Positions 40,043 through 52,653 of a stretch of 64,000 bases of DNA are shown piece by piece. The notes beneath the pieces were generated by a model that did not search any database, was not told the origin of the DNA, and saw only the letters and a list, made by a program, of their open reading frames with translations. Positions within the stretch are counted from its first letter, which is position 1. The number at the start of each line of letters is the position of its first letter. The stretch is from Notospermus geniculatus (Eukaryota > Nemertea > Pilidiophora > Heteronemertea > Lineidae). The DNA is taken from contig NMRB01000130.1 of assembly GCA_002633025.1 (NCBI GenBank), forward strand, positions 317,619 to 381,618. Reading direction: 5' to 3'. Position numbers and translations under genes: made by a program.

Positions 40043-42784
40043 ACGTTCTCGCGCCAAAAAATAATATTAGTCCGTCGGCCAAAAGGCCTACAGGCATGAC
40101 AGGTTGGGTCAGAGAGTCAACTCGCGGGAGAAAATAGGCTTGCTTGCGCGAAAACTCTGGCACAAAATTAGATGATATTTCAATGGGCTGTGATTGCCAC
40201 TGTGATGGCCTGTAGTACCGCATGTGCCAAATTTATGTTACGGCACGCGGCGGGCCAAAAAATGGCCTAGTGGCTTTTTAATCTTGCACCGCCGGGCGCG
40301 TCTGCTGTGAGGTGACATAAAGGAAGTACGCCTGCTCCACTCAACATTAGGAAATCCCCCCCCCCCCCCCNGACTCACCGGAAAGTGATCGATGGCTCCA
40401 TGGGATGTCGGGGGTTCAACCCTAAACATACCGAGGTAACTCCTGGAACAAGTTCTAAAGCCGAGAAATGTCCGAATCCTGCGCGTGCTCCGAGTTACAG
40501 CGAATGCAAAAGATGCCAATAATCTATAAATAGTTATAATTATAACGTTGATAATCCAGATGCCGAGAGACGCGCACTTCGTCATTCTCTGACGGAGCGT
40601 GGGCCGGGGCCTAGCATCCGGCTGCGTCTGTAAGTCCTAGTGTATAGGCCTATTCTATACGTTCATACATAAAAACCATATCAATGTGTACCCATGGCCG
40701 AAGCCGTGAATAAAATCATCTGTTATCAATACCTCAAACTCTCCAATCAAATTCTCAATGACCCTTGTCACGGAAACACTCTCTTCTCAAAATTTAATTG
40801 GTGCCTGGTGCTCACCAAATTCAATACTAAGCCAACAGCATTGAGCACGTTTTCAGCATACAAAATCCGAATCGGGGCAGGTTTTTGAGTTGTTAACCCC
40901 AAATCACGCTTTTGACGTAATTCGCACCAGCTAGCTACCCTACGATATTTTAAGCGATAGTTAACATACTCGGCCTTGTAATGGCCTTTCGACGACTAAA
41001 TCAGAAATTCTGTCGTCGCGTGGATGTTCCGGTGCATTGCTCCATCGATGCCACTCTCCAAGCGGAGTTTTTAATGATGGTGTGTGGAGATTGGCCCGTC
41101 TCTGTCTGGTCATTTCGCCCGTCGCGTCTTTTCGCGTCCGCAATGGTTAGCGAGTTTTCGCAAAGCCCCCGAATCGCCAACGCGAACGTCTATCCTTTTG
41201 GCGTTTCGGGGGCTTTGCGAAAACTCCCTATTGTCAGGATTCAGTCGCACAGCACGGCGGCTGGTACCCCACCCGAAATGATCAGTGCACCTAGCAACGA
41301 AATTGAAGTTTTAGCCGGTTTTCGTGGGTAAACGGTATTTTTCGGCAATTTCCGACGGTATGGTATGTGCGCTCATAAAGAATACCGTACGAAGTACATA
41401 TCATTGTAACATACAACAACATCCCGCACCTGTATTTTTGATGCAACTGAATATGTTTTTCAAAGACTTGGAACACTACCTCATCCTGCCAGAACAAGCG
41501 TGTGTTGTCCCTTGCTTACCTACACCATGGAGGAATTATAATTCCTCCAAGCCTACACACATGCATTAAATTTATTGAGCTAAGTTGGAGCACAAGATCT
41601 GAATAGAGCACTGCATTCAAACTATCGACTATGAGCCCGGGACCATGAGTAGCGATATAACCACGCGCAGTGTCCGCATTCGGGAATGGCGGGTAGGCCT
41701 GTCGGGGCGGAAAGTCGTCAGTGGTTAAACCATCAGGCGAAAAAGAAGAAAGAAACTTTATTGAACTCGAGAGCGGAGACCGAAGCCGCAGCGGTTTTAA
41801 CCCTTGGCGGTTCAAGATCTGGAATATCTAATTCCAGTGACCTAATTCCCTACCGCGCGTGCACGAACACGGAAGCGAAATGGGGGTTTGAGGGCGAGTT
41901 TATTGTAATTCTCCCTCAGTAATTCTCCTATACAGCGAATTTCGCGACGACGCATCTGGAGAAAGACAGTTGGTACACCAAGTCGTGGATTCCTTCTCTT
42001 TTGGATGATGGCGACTATTAAAACTAGTTCGTTGGTAATCAACTGAAAAAGCATGCCAAAAACACTTCCTCAGCTCCTCCGCCTTATACCTACCCTTGTC
42101 CTTTCGTCATCAATCCGATCAGGCACCAGTTCCTTGGATTCGCTTTTTCCCATCTTCGCATCTCATCCATGTGCCGATTCGGCAGAGACAGGCGTTAATT
42201 CCGTCATTCTCAACCAAAAGCGCCTCAACTCCGACGCCTCGAGACGTAGCTGTACTACCCAGTGGCAGCTACAAATTAGAATCCAAAGTAGAACGAAATT
42301 CACGGAACACTTGTAATCATTGATAATGTTAAACGTTCTGACTTCATGCTTACTGCACACCCATTATTTCTTTACAGAATATCCAAACACGGTGTAAAAA
42401 ATGATCCATTGAATAATATTGTCTCGCATACACCACAGCGTTGGTCTCAAGTAGGAGGTAATCTCCAGACATTTGATAATAGAGACGCGGTATAGCGCAA
42501 ATGAGAATGCTGCTGCGTGGAGACTGTGCCGAATAGTACGAAGCCTGCTGCGCTGGTATAGTGCAGGTTCCACCTGGTACAAACTGTTAATTGACGCCTG
42601 TATAGTTTGCTACCTTTTCCACAGGCTTGATGACAATCGGTTGTCCGTGCACAACATTCTTCCGTTTTTTTTTGTAGAGCGGCAGGTTGAAAAACGCATG
42701 AACGAATGAATGAGCAAACTGAAAACCTGACCTAACAGAACTGTTGTTTCTTCATAAACCTACGAAGCGTGGTTCGAAACTCGG
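40043..42784. other. Non-coding stretch with a homopolymer break
   Basis: Contains a run of about 15 C followed by N at 40,371, and a 22-base inverted repeat at 41,151-41,227 described separately. Short open frames on both strands have no family resemblance. Confidence 0.4.
41151..41227. repeat. Perfect 22-bp inverted repeat
   Basis: Left arm 'gagttttcgcaaagcccccg' (+aa) and right arm 'ttcgggggctttgcgaaaac' (+tc) are exact complements around a loop of about 33 bases that itself contains 'cgccaacgcg'. It can form a stable hairpin. No terminator role applies in animal DNA; it may be a tiny MITE. Confidence 0.85.
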
Positions 42785-42995
42785 CTCTGGACTGATTGTG
42801 ACTTGTCACTGGACTGATTGTGACCTGTCACTGGACTGATTGTGACCTGTCACTGGACTGATTGTGACCTGTCACTGGACTGATTGTGACCTGTCTCATG
42901 ACTGATTGTGACCTGTCTCTGGACTGATTGTGACTTGTCTCTGGACTGATTGTGACCTGTCTCTGGACTAATTGTGATTTGTCTCTGGATGATTG
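42785..42995. repeat. 22-bp minisatellite, left array
   Basis: About nine units of 'gactgattgtgacctgtcac' (+tg) with few changes. It matches the array at 44,028-44,215 and forms part of duplication A. Confidence 0.9.
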
Positions 42996-43006
42996 AGGCC
43001 TCTTAC

Positions 43007-44027
43007 TCTTGGCCAATAATTGGCCTGGCCCTGAAGAGATTGCAACTTATCCATGGAAAGATTTTGCTCTGTTTCTAGACTGATTATGACCCAGGTCAGG
43101 ACTGATTTCTGGAATGACAGCACTAAGTTCCTTGGCTGACATTCTTAACTCCAACACACGTTAGAAATATATACACCATGGAGACATTCTTTATAATTTA
43201 CATATAAACAGTTTATTGTTAAAGACCAATCATTCATTGACATGTTGAAATGGGGAGAGGTTAAAGACAAGCCATGTGAGGGGTGCCTCTAACTTCACAA
43301 AACATCAACAGTTTTCTCCCTCTGAAGAAAATGCCTCAGATACTGAAAGGGGGTTACGTCTGTTAAAGAACATAAGGTACCTGGTAAGTGCAACAAATTC
43401 AATTTTTGATGACTGATGACCAGAAAAGCAAATATTCTAAATATTCCTGTGCAAGCATTCAGTATTTACAATGATATGGGTCCACATTGTACATGTTGTA
43501 CTCAGGTGATCATGGCATCAAAACCATCAGCGATTGATTATGCTTTCCTTCTAACGTTATACCTTTTAGATGACTCTGAATAGAAGATCAGTGGTTCTAA
43601 CAGCCCTGATGGCATTCAACACACACAAATTAGCTTTACACGAGGAAACGTCTCAAAGTCTACAGTCAATTTCCTAAAGTTAATTGGATTATTTCTTATT
43701 CCACTCTAATTTTTCTTCATTCTCAGCTTTGACTTCATCCAGGTAAGGCTTTAGGTATCGTACATCCTGCAAGAAAAAAACTGATTTAAGTTGATGATAA
43801 GATACCAAAATGAAAATGAGGTGGCTTGTCTTGAAACATGCATTGTGACAATATGCAACAGTGAATGTGATGACAGCATGATATTGGGCAAAATTTCAGA
43901 TATGAGAGGTATAGGTGCATGGTAGTATGACTCGCAATGTGCTTACGTTTTCCAGCGTCATCCACTCCTCCTTTGGTAGGATATCTTTTCTGCAAGATAA
44001 CTGCAACGCCCGAGATATACGGAACAT
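43007..44027. repeat. Duplication A, left copy (UQCRB 3' part)
   Basis: Matches 44,221-45,228 with small indels. It carries a full copy of the last UQCRB exon (43766-43689) and the 3' portion of exon 3 (43947-44027), broken at 44,027 where minisatellite sequence begins. Confidence 0.88.
43689..44027 (-). pseudogene. UQCRB: Partial UQCRB copy (exon 3 fragment and exon 4)
   Basis: Exon 4 copy at 43766-43689 ends in TAA and matches the intact exon. The exon 3 copy covers only 44027-43947, corresponding to [14 protein letters not shown] onwards; its 5' part is replaced by the 22-bp minisatellite. Exons 1 and 2 are absent on this side. It may be a true partial duplication, or the end of one haplotype contig placed beside the other. 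Confidence 0.75.
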
Positions 44028-44215
44028 AGATTGTGACCCATCACTGGACTGATTGTGACCGGCCACTGGACTCATTGTGACCTGTCTCTGGACTGATTGT
44101 GACCTGTCTCTGGACTGATTGTGACCTGTCACTGGACAAATTGTGACCTGTCACTGGACTGATTGTGACCCGTCTCTGAACTGATTGTGACCTGTCATTG
44201 GACTGATTGTGACCT
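44028..44215. repeat. 22-bp minisatellite, right array
   Basis: About eight units of the same 'gactgattgtgacctgtc' family as the left array, with more base changes. It sits exactly at the junction between the two copies of duplication A. Confidence 0.9.
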
Positions 44216-44891
44216 CTTACTCTTGGCCAATAATTGGCCTGGCCCTGAAAAGATTGCAGCTTATCCATGGAAAGATTTTGCTCTGTTTCTAGACTGGTTA
44301 TGACCCAGGTCAGGACTGATTTCTGGAATGACAGCACTAAGTTCCTTGGCTGACATTCTTAACCACGTTAGTCAAATATGAAATATACACCATAGAGACA
44401 TTCTTTATAATTTACATATAAACAGTTTATTGTTAAAGACCAATCATTCATTGACATGTTGAAATGGGGAGAGGTTAAAGACAAGCCATGTGAGGGGTGC
44501 CTGTAACTTCACAAAACATCAACAGTTTTCTCCCTCTGAAGAAACTGCCTCAGATACTGAAAGGGGGTTACGTCTGTTAAAGAACATAAGGTACCTGGTA
44601 AGTGCAACAAATTCAATTTTTGATGACTGATGACCAGAAAAACAAATATTCTAAATATTCCTGTGCAAGCATTCAGTATTTACAATGATATGGGTCCACA
44701 TTGTACTCAGGAGATCATGGCATCAAAACCATCAGCGATTGATTATGCTTTCCTTCTAACGTTCTACCTTTTAGATGACTGAATAGAAGATCAGTGGTTC
44801 TAACAGCCCTGATGGCATTCAACACACAAAAATTAGCTTTACACAAGGAAACGTCTCAAAGTCTACAGTCAATTTCCTAAAGTTAATTGGA

Positions 44892-45818
44892 TTATTTCTT
44901 ATTCCACTCTAATTTTTCTTCATTCTCAGCTTTGACTTCATCCAGGTAAGGCTTTAGGTATCGTACATCCTGCAAGAAAAAAAAACTGATTTAAGTTGAT
45001 GATAAGATACCAAAATGAAACGAGGTGGCTTGTCTTGATGACTTGAAACATGCGTTGTGACAATGCAACAGTGAATGTGATGACAGCATGATATTGGGCA
45101 AAATTTCAGAAATGAGTGCATGATAGCACGACTCGAAATGTGCTTACGTTTTCCAGCGTCATCCACTCCTCCTTTGGTAGGATATCTTTTCTGCAAGATA
45201 ACTGCAACGCCCGAGATATACGGAACATGCGGTCATCGTACAATCTCTGCGGGAGACGGCGAATTGCCTCTTTCACTTCCTCTGTCTCGTACAACGCATC
45301 ATCTCTCATCAGGCCTGCAATAGAACAATGTGGCCCTAATTAACCATACATGTATGTTGTTTTGAAAGCAAAAATCGGCTTGTGCCCTTTCTTGAATTCG
45401 TCCAACATAAACAAAAAGTTGGCAACAACATACCATATTGGTTGAACCCAGCTTTATTGTATGCCCACTTCCGTACGGCTCTCACGAAGGGACCTGAAAG
45501 AAAGAACAACTACCGTAACTTAGCTTGGCCCAGACAAAAAGCATGAAAAGGGGATGCCAGATTTCTGCAACAGTACATTGGCGCCACCTATTAGGGGAAC
45601 TTCTAACCTACTTTACCACACGGTTGATAGTAGTTCACACAGTTCTCTTCTATTAATACCGACTTAACAAGAAACAGTATAGACAGATTTAAAATTTTCC
45701 TATTCTACATCAGTTTGACTATAACTGCACATCGTCGGCAAAGTTTAAAATACATGAGGAGAGGCAAAAGGGGTGAAATAAGCGTACTTTTCGTTGCAAC
45801 TTGCCGTGCAGCAGCCAT
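44892..45818 (-). CDS. UQCRB: Cytochrome b-c1 complex subunit 7
   Basis: UQCRB (yeast QCR7) is a small matrix-side subunit of mitochondrial respiratory complex III. Four minus-strand exons join in frame: 45818-45788 (ATG 45818-45816), 45493-45434, 45314-45148 and 44969-44892 (TAA 44894-44892). The product has 111 residues, the same length as the human protein as I recall it. Clear family segments are [56 protein letters not shown] and [19 protein letters not shown]. All introns obey GT-AG. Pieces of the same gene are repeated on both sides (43.7-44.0 kb and 46.7-47.1 kb), but only this copy is complete. HS1BP3 lies upstream on the other strand. Confidence 0.95.
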
Positions 45819-46557
45819 TTTGTAATGTTGTTGAAGGTCACAAGGCCTGATGGGAACACACAAAGTAAAAAATTGATTATCTCAAGAAGTACAGACTCCA
45901 GTTCATAATGGAATACTTCACGTGAGTTATTTTATTATATATTTTCATTTCAAATGGTTATGTTCGTATTGACTTAGTTTTTTACAATCTCGGATACACG
46001 ATTTTTCACGAGATTCAATATGTCAGCGCCCATGAATCCATATGCGTCTGTAAACAACCAGAATTCTGCTTGGATTTCATCCGTTTCCTGGAGACAAGGA
46101 TGCCTAATGCCACTGTAACCGTAAGGTACATCATACAGGACTTCATATTCTGTACATCAGAATGTTTTGAGATTTTAGGTCTACCTGGTACTCCAAGAAT
46201 TTGGTTGTCATAGCCTAGCCTAGGCCTATATGTTCGTGCATCTTTGCTCAATTGGGGGGCGGGGCCAGACACGCCTCCTGCATCATCGTCATCGATCATC
46301 ATCATCATCAGTAGTGAGTATTGAGCATCAGAGCTGAGGCAGTGGGAAGATAAGCCAGTTTTGGGAGTGCATATCTTTCTTAAATGTATACCCGAGCCCT
46401 TTTCAGCCAGCCCCATTACATTTTTTGGACAAATTGACCTTTGACCATTAGCCTAGTCTAGCTTAGGCCTAATTAATTGGGATTATTTATTGGCATGATC
46501 AGATCTATTGACTATTTCATTGAGCTAGGCCTAGCCTACACCCCCCCCCCCCCCCCA
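45400..46557. repeat. Duplication B, left copy (UQCRB 5' part and promoter)
   Basis: Matches 46,644-47,806 nearly base for base at an offset of about 1,243. It begins in the intron after UQCRB exon 2, includes exons 1 and 2, and ends in a run of about 17 C at 46,541-46,557. Unrelated bases follow up to 46,643. Confidence 0.9.
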
Positions 46558-46643
46558 CGGGAACAAAGGCAAACAATGGGGGCGTGGAATTGTGGTCACA
46601 GCGATTAGGGCCGTGCTCGCTCCTTCTCAATACTACCTCCATG

Positions 46644-47806
46644 GTCCAACATAAACAAAATTTGGCAACAACATACCATATTGGTTGAACCCAGCTTTAT
46701 TGTATGCCCACTTCCGTACGGCTCTCACGAAGGGACCTGAAAGAAAGAACAACTACCGTAACTTAGCTTGGCCCAGACAAAAAGCATGAAATGGGGATGC
46801 CAGATTTCTGCAACAGTACATTGGCGCCACCTATTAGGGGAACTTCTAACCTACTTTACCACACAGTTGATAGTAGTTCACACAGTTCTCTTCTATTAAT
46901 ACCAACTTAACAAGAAACAGTATAGACAGATTTAAAATTTTCCTATTCTACATCAGTTTGACTATAACTGCACATCGTCGGCAAAGTTTAAAATACATGA
47001 GGAGAGGCAAAAAGGGTGAAATAAGCGTACTTTTCGTTGCAACTTGCCGTGCAGCAGCCATTTTGTAGGCCCTAATGTTGTTGAAGGTCACAAGGCCTGA
47101 TGGGAACACACAAAGTAAAAAATTGATTATCTCAAGAAGTACAGACTCCAGTTCATAATGGAATACTTCACGTGAGTTATTTTATTATGTATTTTCATTT
47201 CAAATGGTTATGTTCGTATTGACTTAGTTTTTTACAATCTCGGATACACGATTTTTCACGAGATTCAATATGTCAGCGCCCATGAATCCATATGCGTCTG
47301 TAAACAACCAGAATTCTGCTTGGATTTCATCCGTTTCCTGGAGACAAGGATGCCTAATGCCACTGTAACCGTAAGGTACATCATACAGGACTTCATATTC
47401 TGTACATCAGAATGTTTTGAGATTTTAGGTCTACCTGGTACTCCAAGAATTTGGTTGTCATAGCCTACCCTAGGCCTATATGTTCGTGCATCTTTTTGCT
47501 TGGGGGGCGGGGCCAGACACGCCTCCTGCATGCCTCATCGATCATCATCATCATCAGTAGTGAGTAGCCTATTGAGCATCAGAGCTGAGGCAGTGGGAAG
47601 ATAAGCCAGTTTTGGGAGTGCATATCTTTCTTAAATGTATATACCCGAGCCCTTTTCAGCCAGCCCCATTACATTTTTTGGACAAATTGACCTTTGACCA
47701 TTAGCCTAGTCTAGCTTAGGCCTAATTAATTGGGATTATTTATTGGCATGATCAGATCTATTGACTATTTCATTGAGCTAGGCCTAGCCTACCCCCCCCC
47801 CCCCCC
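46644..47806. repeat. Duplication B, right copy
   Basis: Second copy of 45,400-46,557 with a few substitutions and short indels. It also ends in a C-run at about 47,793-47,806. After the C-run the sequence leads directly into HS1BP3. Confidence 0.9.
46677..47061 (-). pseudogene. UQCRB: Partial UQCRB copy (exons 1 and 2)
   Basis: Exon 1 copy 47061-47031 (ATG 47061-47059) and exon 2 copy 46736-46677 keep their splice sites and coding sequence. Exons 3 and 4 do not follow; the next sequence on this strand is the complete gene. If real, transcripts from this upstream promoter could splice into the intact exon 3. If an artefact, it is the second allele's 5' end. Confidence 0.75.
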
Positions 47807-47968
47807 TGGCGTTTTGGCTGTGGACATGACTGACAGCCTTAGTGCATGGTTGTGAGGGTAGCAGTACACTTTGTCAAACTTATCTTTTGAGTGGTTAGTA
47901 CTGCTACTGTACCAAGTATTCCTGTCGGAAATACCTTTTTCATTTGGGTTACTTCACTAATTTTCCAG

Positions 47969-50151
47969 GGAATTGAAGAACAAAGATACTGGTATTGATG
48001 TCAGTATCCCTACCTTCCAGGAGATACCAGGTTTACTCAGCAATACATTAGAATTCCATGTCGTCGTTGTAACAGACTTGAGATGCTTCAAAACACCAAA
48101 ACAGAAGGAAGAAGATGTGGTACAATTCATGGTGGGTATGCAGTGTGACACATCAAACTTGGCTTACACTGGTTAAAGTTGAAATAGTCCGTAGACACAC
48201 CAGCGAAAAACTTACCAGCCCCTGTTGTTTTGCCCTCTGTATTTGGGCTGATTCAACACTGATTACACTACCTTGTGTGTCCATGAGTATCTTGCTTCTG
48301 CAACTTGTTTACATGATTTCTTCATTGGAATATAACAGAAATTGAATTTTGTTGCAGATAAAGAAGAAACAGAATGAATTTGAGGATGTCCATGCAAAAT
48401 TAAACAAGAAATATTCTGCAACGGTGCTTCCACCTTTACCAAAGAAGACATTGTTTTCTGACCTCACACATCAAGAGTTGCGGGCAGGATATGAGCAATT
48501 TCTTAACTTCCTCAGCATCACACCTAAACTCTGCGCTTGTCCGTTATTTCTAGAATTCCTCGGTAAATAGCTCAATATTTGCTAATGCTTTTGTTTCATT
48601 GATATATATTCCTGAATGCATTTCCATCATTACAATGTGGTCTGCAGAAATTAGGCTGACACAATTACCGAACAATTGGCTTTGGAGGTATCCACTTGTT
48701 GAATTCCCCACGTGTAGAACACTGTGCCTTTAAGGCCCCATGTATTTGGCTCAACTCCACATGAACTGTGTGATCAGGAAAAACCCTTCAGAAAGATCAT
48801 GGAAGTTTTAATATCTGACAGTACAGACGTTTCCTGTTGTCTGATTACAGTGTGTGAACATCTAACATTCTGGCTTCAGCAGCAACGACTGAGCTTTGCG
48901 AGTTGAAGCAGCTGTTTCTCATTTCCAGGAGTCCATCCTCTGCAAGCCGAAAAGCGCTTAGTTGGTGAGGACAGAAGTCCAAGTTCCCCTGAAGGTATGG
49001 AAGATATATTTGAGGAGCATCAACCAAGGCGAATGTCAGGAGAATCAAAACCAACTCAGAAGTAAGTTTGGCTTCAGTTTTGTTGAGAAGACTGTTCAGT
49101 CACACTTCCTCCATGGAATGTACACCCAGAAGGACATCCTGTTGGCGTTTTTTCTGTATTTAATTCTTCACATTTTACTCTGTTGAAGAACTACTTCACG
49201 TGCTCTCTTTCTATCAGGGATAAACCAAAGAATGATATATTTGGGGAAGATGATGAGGACGTAGACTTATTCACCACAAAACCCGCTCCAAAGGAAGATG
49301 ATGATGGCCTTGACCTCTTGGCCTTGGCAGCTGCTGCTGATGAGAAAGCTGGGAAGGGCAAAGTGAAAACGGAGGAGAAGAAAGTGATAAAGACGCCGGT
49401 GACAGGTAATCTATTAACTCTTAAATAGGGACTGGAAAGAAGCGTGCACAAATGCAGAAAGCAGATCACTTGTTTGATGGTCTGCCTGATTTGAGGGACC
49501 TCGTAATGCCTCAATAAACCTCTGCTGGTGTTTTCAGAAACTAAACTCTTTGATGAGCAAGACTATGGCGGAGGAATCGACCGTGATGAAGCAGAGCAGA
49601 TATTTTACATTCCCAGCGCCGAGCCGTCAGAGAAAGCAACAACCCCTCTGTTTGAAATTGAAGACAATTCTGATTTACTCAAGTAAGTGTGCGATTGTGA
49701 TTAGGAAGATGCAAGCCATGGGTTTCAGATATGTCATTTATCCAGTTCAAGTCCTTGTTTATTTCCAAAACTGTTCAAGATATCCATCAATTTTCATCAT
49801 CTTTCCTTCAGCATTGAAGATGACCTTGATAAATTGATGACAGCCGAGCTTCCATCATGCAAGAAAGAAAAGCCTGTGATTACCGAAAAACCAAAGATAT
49901 CAGCAAAACCACCTCCACCAGTGAAGCCGAAACTTGCCCCGAAACCCGGCTCTAAACCTGCCCTGGCTCCGAAGCCTGGGAAACCAGCCCTGAAGCCGAA
50001 ACCAGCTGTGAAGCCGAAGCCAGCATCCAGTGGAGATGCAGATGACCTGTTTTCGACAAATTCGAAGCATGCTGAAAATTTAGATGCCGACGACATTCTG
50101 AAGTATATCCAGGACAATGCTGAAGAAACAGAGGTGGATTTGTTTTCTTAG
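47969..50151 (+). CDS. HS1BP3: HCLS1-binding protein 3 (PX-domain protein), 5' exon missing
   Basis: Six plus-strand exons join in frame: 47969-48131, 48358-48562, 48929-49061, 49218-49405, 49538-49682 and 49812-50151 (TAG 50149-50151), giving about 390 residues. The first two encode a PX phosphoinositide-binding domain (HVVVVTDLRCFKTPKQKEED, NKKYSATVLPPLPKKTLF). The middle is acidic (DIFGEDDEDVDLFTTKPAPK; KLFDEQDYGGGIDRDEAEQ). The last exon has a Lys/Pro-rich stretch (KLAPKPGSKPALAPKPGKP) and ends ADDILKYIQDNAEE. This order, and the C-terminal 'ILxYIQD' in particular, matches human HS1BP3, implicated in membrane-lipid control and autophagy. The start codon must lie in an upstream exon that I did not find; it could be in duplication B. 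An AATAAA is at 50,641-50,646. Confidence 0.92.
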
Positions 50152-50640
50152 AGTACAAATACCTGGAAGTTTGGGTGTGTTCCTCTAGAGCATTCCAGCA
50201 TATGGTCACACCTGTTCATTTCCATTCAGGCTGCTCAATAGGGATGCAAATTTTCTGAGTTTCAGGTGCATATCATGGCTTTTCAGATTAGCCTTCAGAC
50301 TTTCCACTGGTAGTCTGCTCACGTCCCTACAGAAGTCATTTGTGTGCTGCTCAGCAGAAGGCATGCAGTGTAAAGTTTTTGCATACGATGCTAGACACCA
50401 GGTTTCAGAGATAACTATTCTATATTGTTTTGGAGAGTTTTATCTTCTAGTCATAATACTCAAAAATGCTGTACAATACATGTACTTATTAAAGTTCCTT
50501 CCAATTTTCATTCAGAGGTTGATGGCAGCAGAGTTTTTGTGAAGAGCATCATTACCGCCTCGTATTTTGGGTAATGAAAGATAGGCATTGCCTCGGCAGA
50601 ACACAGTTTGTGTAGGGGGGAAAACTTTTGTTAAGATTTC

Positions 50641-50646
50641 AATAAA
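50641..50646 (+). promoter_or_regulatory. Putative polyadenylation signal of HS1BP3
   Basis: AATAAA about 490 bases beyond the HS1BP3 stop codon, on the same strand and in AT-rich DNA. It is the only canonical hexamer I noted in that interval. Confidence 0.45.
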
Positions 50647-51134
50647 TTATGCGTGTTTAGGAATGTTTGATATGAGAAGAATGAGAGATGAATCCATATT
50701 GTAATTTGTGATCATGTCATCGCCGAAGTGCACATTCTTTTGCAATAATTCATTGGTGGGTCTGTTCCATGCTAACTTGGATATAGATTACTTCAGCATG
50801 GGCACAGCTGATCCAAGTCAGCTTGGTTCCATTATCTTTTGGCAAATCAGTGTGGTAGAGGTGGCAGGCACTCAGAACACCTGACATCCTTGGGATGGAT
50901 TGTGTCCTTTCAAGTCGGCATAGAACAGAGTGTATGGTGCTAATATCTTGTTGAATAGGCCAATATGTGCTGAATTCCTATACAAGGTGCTAATTTCTCA
51001 TAAACAGGTTCTTCCCAATAATGATGGGACCCATGATGGGATCCAAAGACCAGGGTCACCACCAGGACCTGAGGGGGGAGGGTCCACATATCTTTGTAAA
51101 ATTTGACAATTTGGTAGATGAAATTGCCCCTGGC

Positions 51135-51275
51135 AGTGTTTCCGCCAGAGGGTACTAAGGGTACTATGATAGTACCCTTAAAGGAACAGAAAGGGGCTAT
51201 TTTCTTTAATCTCATGGGGTTTTTGCAGATTTTGAAGAAATAAGTACCCTCAAAAAAATTTCTGGTGGAAACCCT
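51135..51275. mobile_element. Candidate hAT-type MITE
   Basis: Left end 'cagtgtttccgccagag' and right end 'tttctggtggaaaccctg' form an imperfect inverted repeat of about 17 bases. CAG-starting ends with a GTTTCC motif are common in hAT elements. I could not identify a matching 8-base target duplication, so the class is uncertain. Confidence 0.5.
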
Positions 51276-51881
51276 GACTGGCGACAAAAGGGTTAATGAA
51301 ATTGCCACTGGCAGCAAAAGGGTTAATGAGTACATATATCCTTGGAGGAATTATACTGACTCAAGATATATCATTCTGCTGGTGTTCAAAGAATTAAAAT
51401 CATAAATCTATGATTAACTTTCTTTCATTGCCTTTTATTTCTTTTCATACTAAATTGTAAGTGAAAGTTCCTATATCATTTGATAGCGGTGCTTTTCAAT
51501 TGAGAAATGTAATAAAGGCATGATTTCTATATCAGTGAATCAATGACGACGGCCAAGAGAAAAGGTAGGACTGCTCCTCTGTCCTTGTTCCCCGCTGTAT
51601 ACGAATAGGCCTATAGCCTGAGTGGAGGTATCCAATGAAAAGCACAAAGATCGACACATAAAATGATATAACGCAAGGGTCGTCTCTGAATTTCGCAAAT
51701 TTTCGACCCCAATCGGGGTCTTCCTCAGGCACTTTCTAGAAGATCCAAGGAGTGAATGAGCTGGATCCTAAAGGTATAGAAGTTATATTAAAGAAACCCT
51801 GAAAGCCCTATAGTGGAGGAGCGTAGTAAGTGGATGAAGGACCAGTATACAGAAAAGGCGGCACCGCAGTAGACTGATCCC

Positions 51882-51933
51882 CTGTCCTCGAGACGCTGTG
51901 GCTGCTGGTGCAGCACAGCGTCTCGAGGACAGA
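51882..51933. repeat. Perfect 19-bp inverted repeat
   Basis: 'ctgtcctcgagacgctgtg' and its exact complement 'cacagcgtctcgaggacag' are separated by about 14 bases. It forms a strong hairpin in intergenic DNA. Confidence 0.85.
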
Positions 51934-52653
51934 GACCAGTTTGTCCAGAAGAGGTCATAAAGTCTGTTGCGTAATATCAAGACGTATTGCGGACAAGACT
52001 GAGAAGTTGCGATCTTCGGTGCGACTTCGAGCCAATACCCCATAGTGACCTTCATGGCCAAATATTTCACCACCGGGGTTTTGGTCTTGACGAACGCGAC
52101 CGTTGGTGAACATAGAAGAATTTGATGCCCACCTCGCGGTATAAATTAAAACAGGTGTCACTCATGACGTCTCCATGCGCCTCTTGTTCAATACCCACAT
52201 TTCTTTTGATAATCAGGCCTAACTTTATGATACCACTATGGTACCATAACAGAACACAACAGACATATCATTGATTCGCCGGTGGACTATCGTTTTCAAT
52301 CAGAGAACCTTTGTGTGAGAAAGTAGGCTAAAGGCCCTGACGTCAGTCTATTTTGCTCAAATAACAAGAAGTCAATGAAAAGGTTAGCGGTGAACCAAAG
52401 AACGGTAAAGACGTGTGCGCATTTTGGCCATCCGTATAGAAATTGAAATGGTATAGGGAGGAGAGACCGAAAGCGAGAGAGTTGACTGTCTCATCCGTCG
52501 TCTGCTTGAGGGTACAGGATAAATACAACCACAGGATAGGATTCAACTTGGAGAGGAGTTTGGAGTTGTAAGGACGACGCACTGGTAGTGTCTACGTCAA
52601 GGAACAGCGGGATCAGAGGACTCATTTGGGACAGCGATCGGAGGATTGGGACA

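Larger units (their letters stand above)
50647..52653. other. Intergenic stretch with repeats
   Basis: Between HS1BP3 and the Ly6 gene. It includes a hAT-like MITE candidate (51,135-51,275), a phrase ending 'aaaagggttaatga' repeated at about 51,285-51,328, and a 19-base perfect inverted repeat (51,882-51,933). The last few hundred bases should contain the Ly6 promoter and 5' UTR. No exon is supported. Confidence 0.4.

Noticed and set aside
42771-42784. tRNA B-box-like word 'ggttcgaaactcgg'
   Set aside because: No matching A box, acceptor stem or cloverleaf could be seen around it.
46015-47531. Open frame ending NSGCLQTHMDSWALTY present twice (46,416-46,015 and 47,531-47,265, minus strand)
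   Set aside because: The two copies come from duplication B, so their agreement is not evidence of selection. There is no family resemblance, although one hydrophobic segment is present.
51532-52161. Minus-strand frames read as a retroelement reverse transcriptase fragment
   Set aside because: The segment 'EEDPDWGRKFAKFRDDPCVI' looked suggestive, but no catalytic or structural motif of a polymerase is present.
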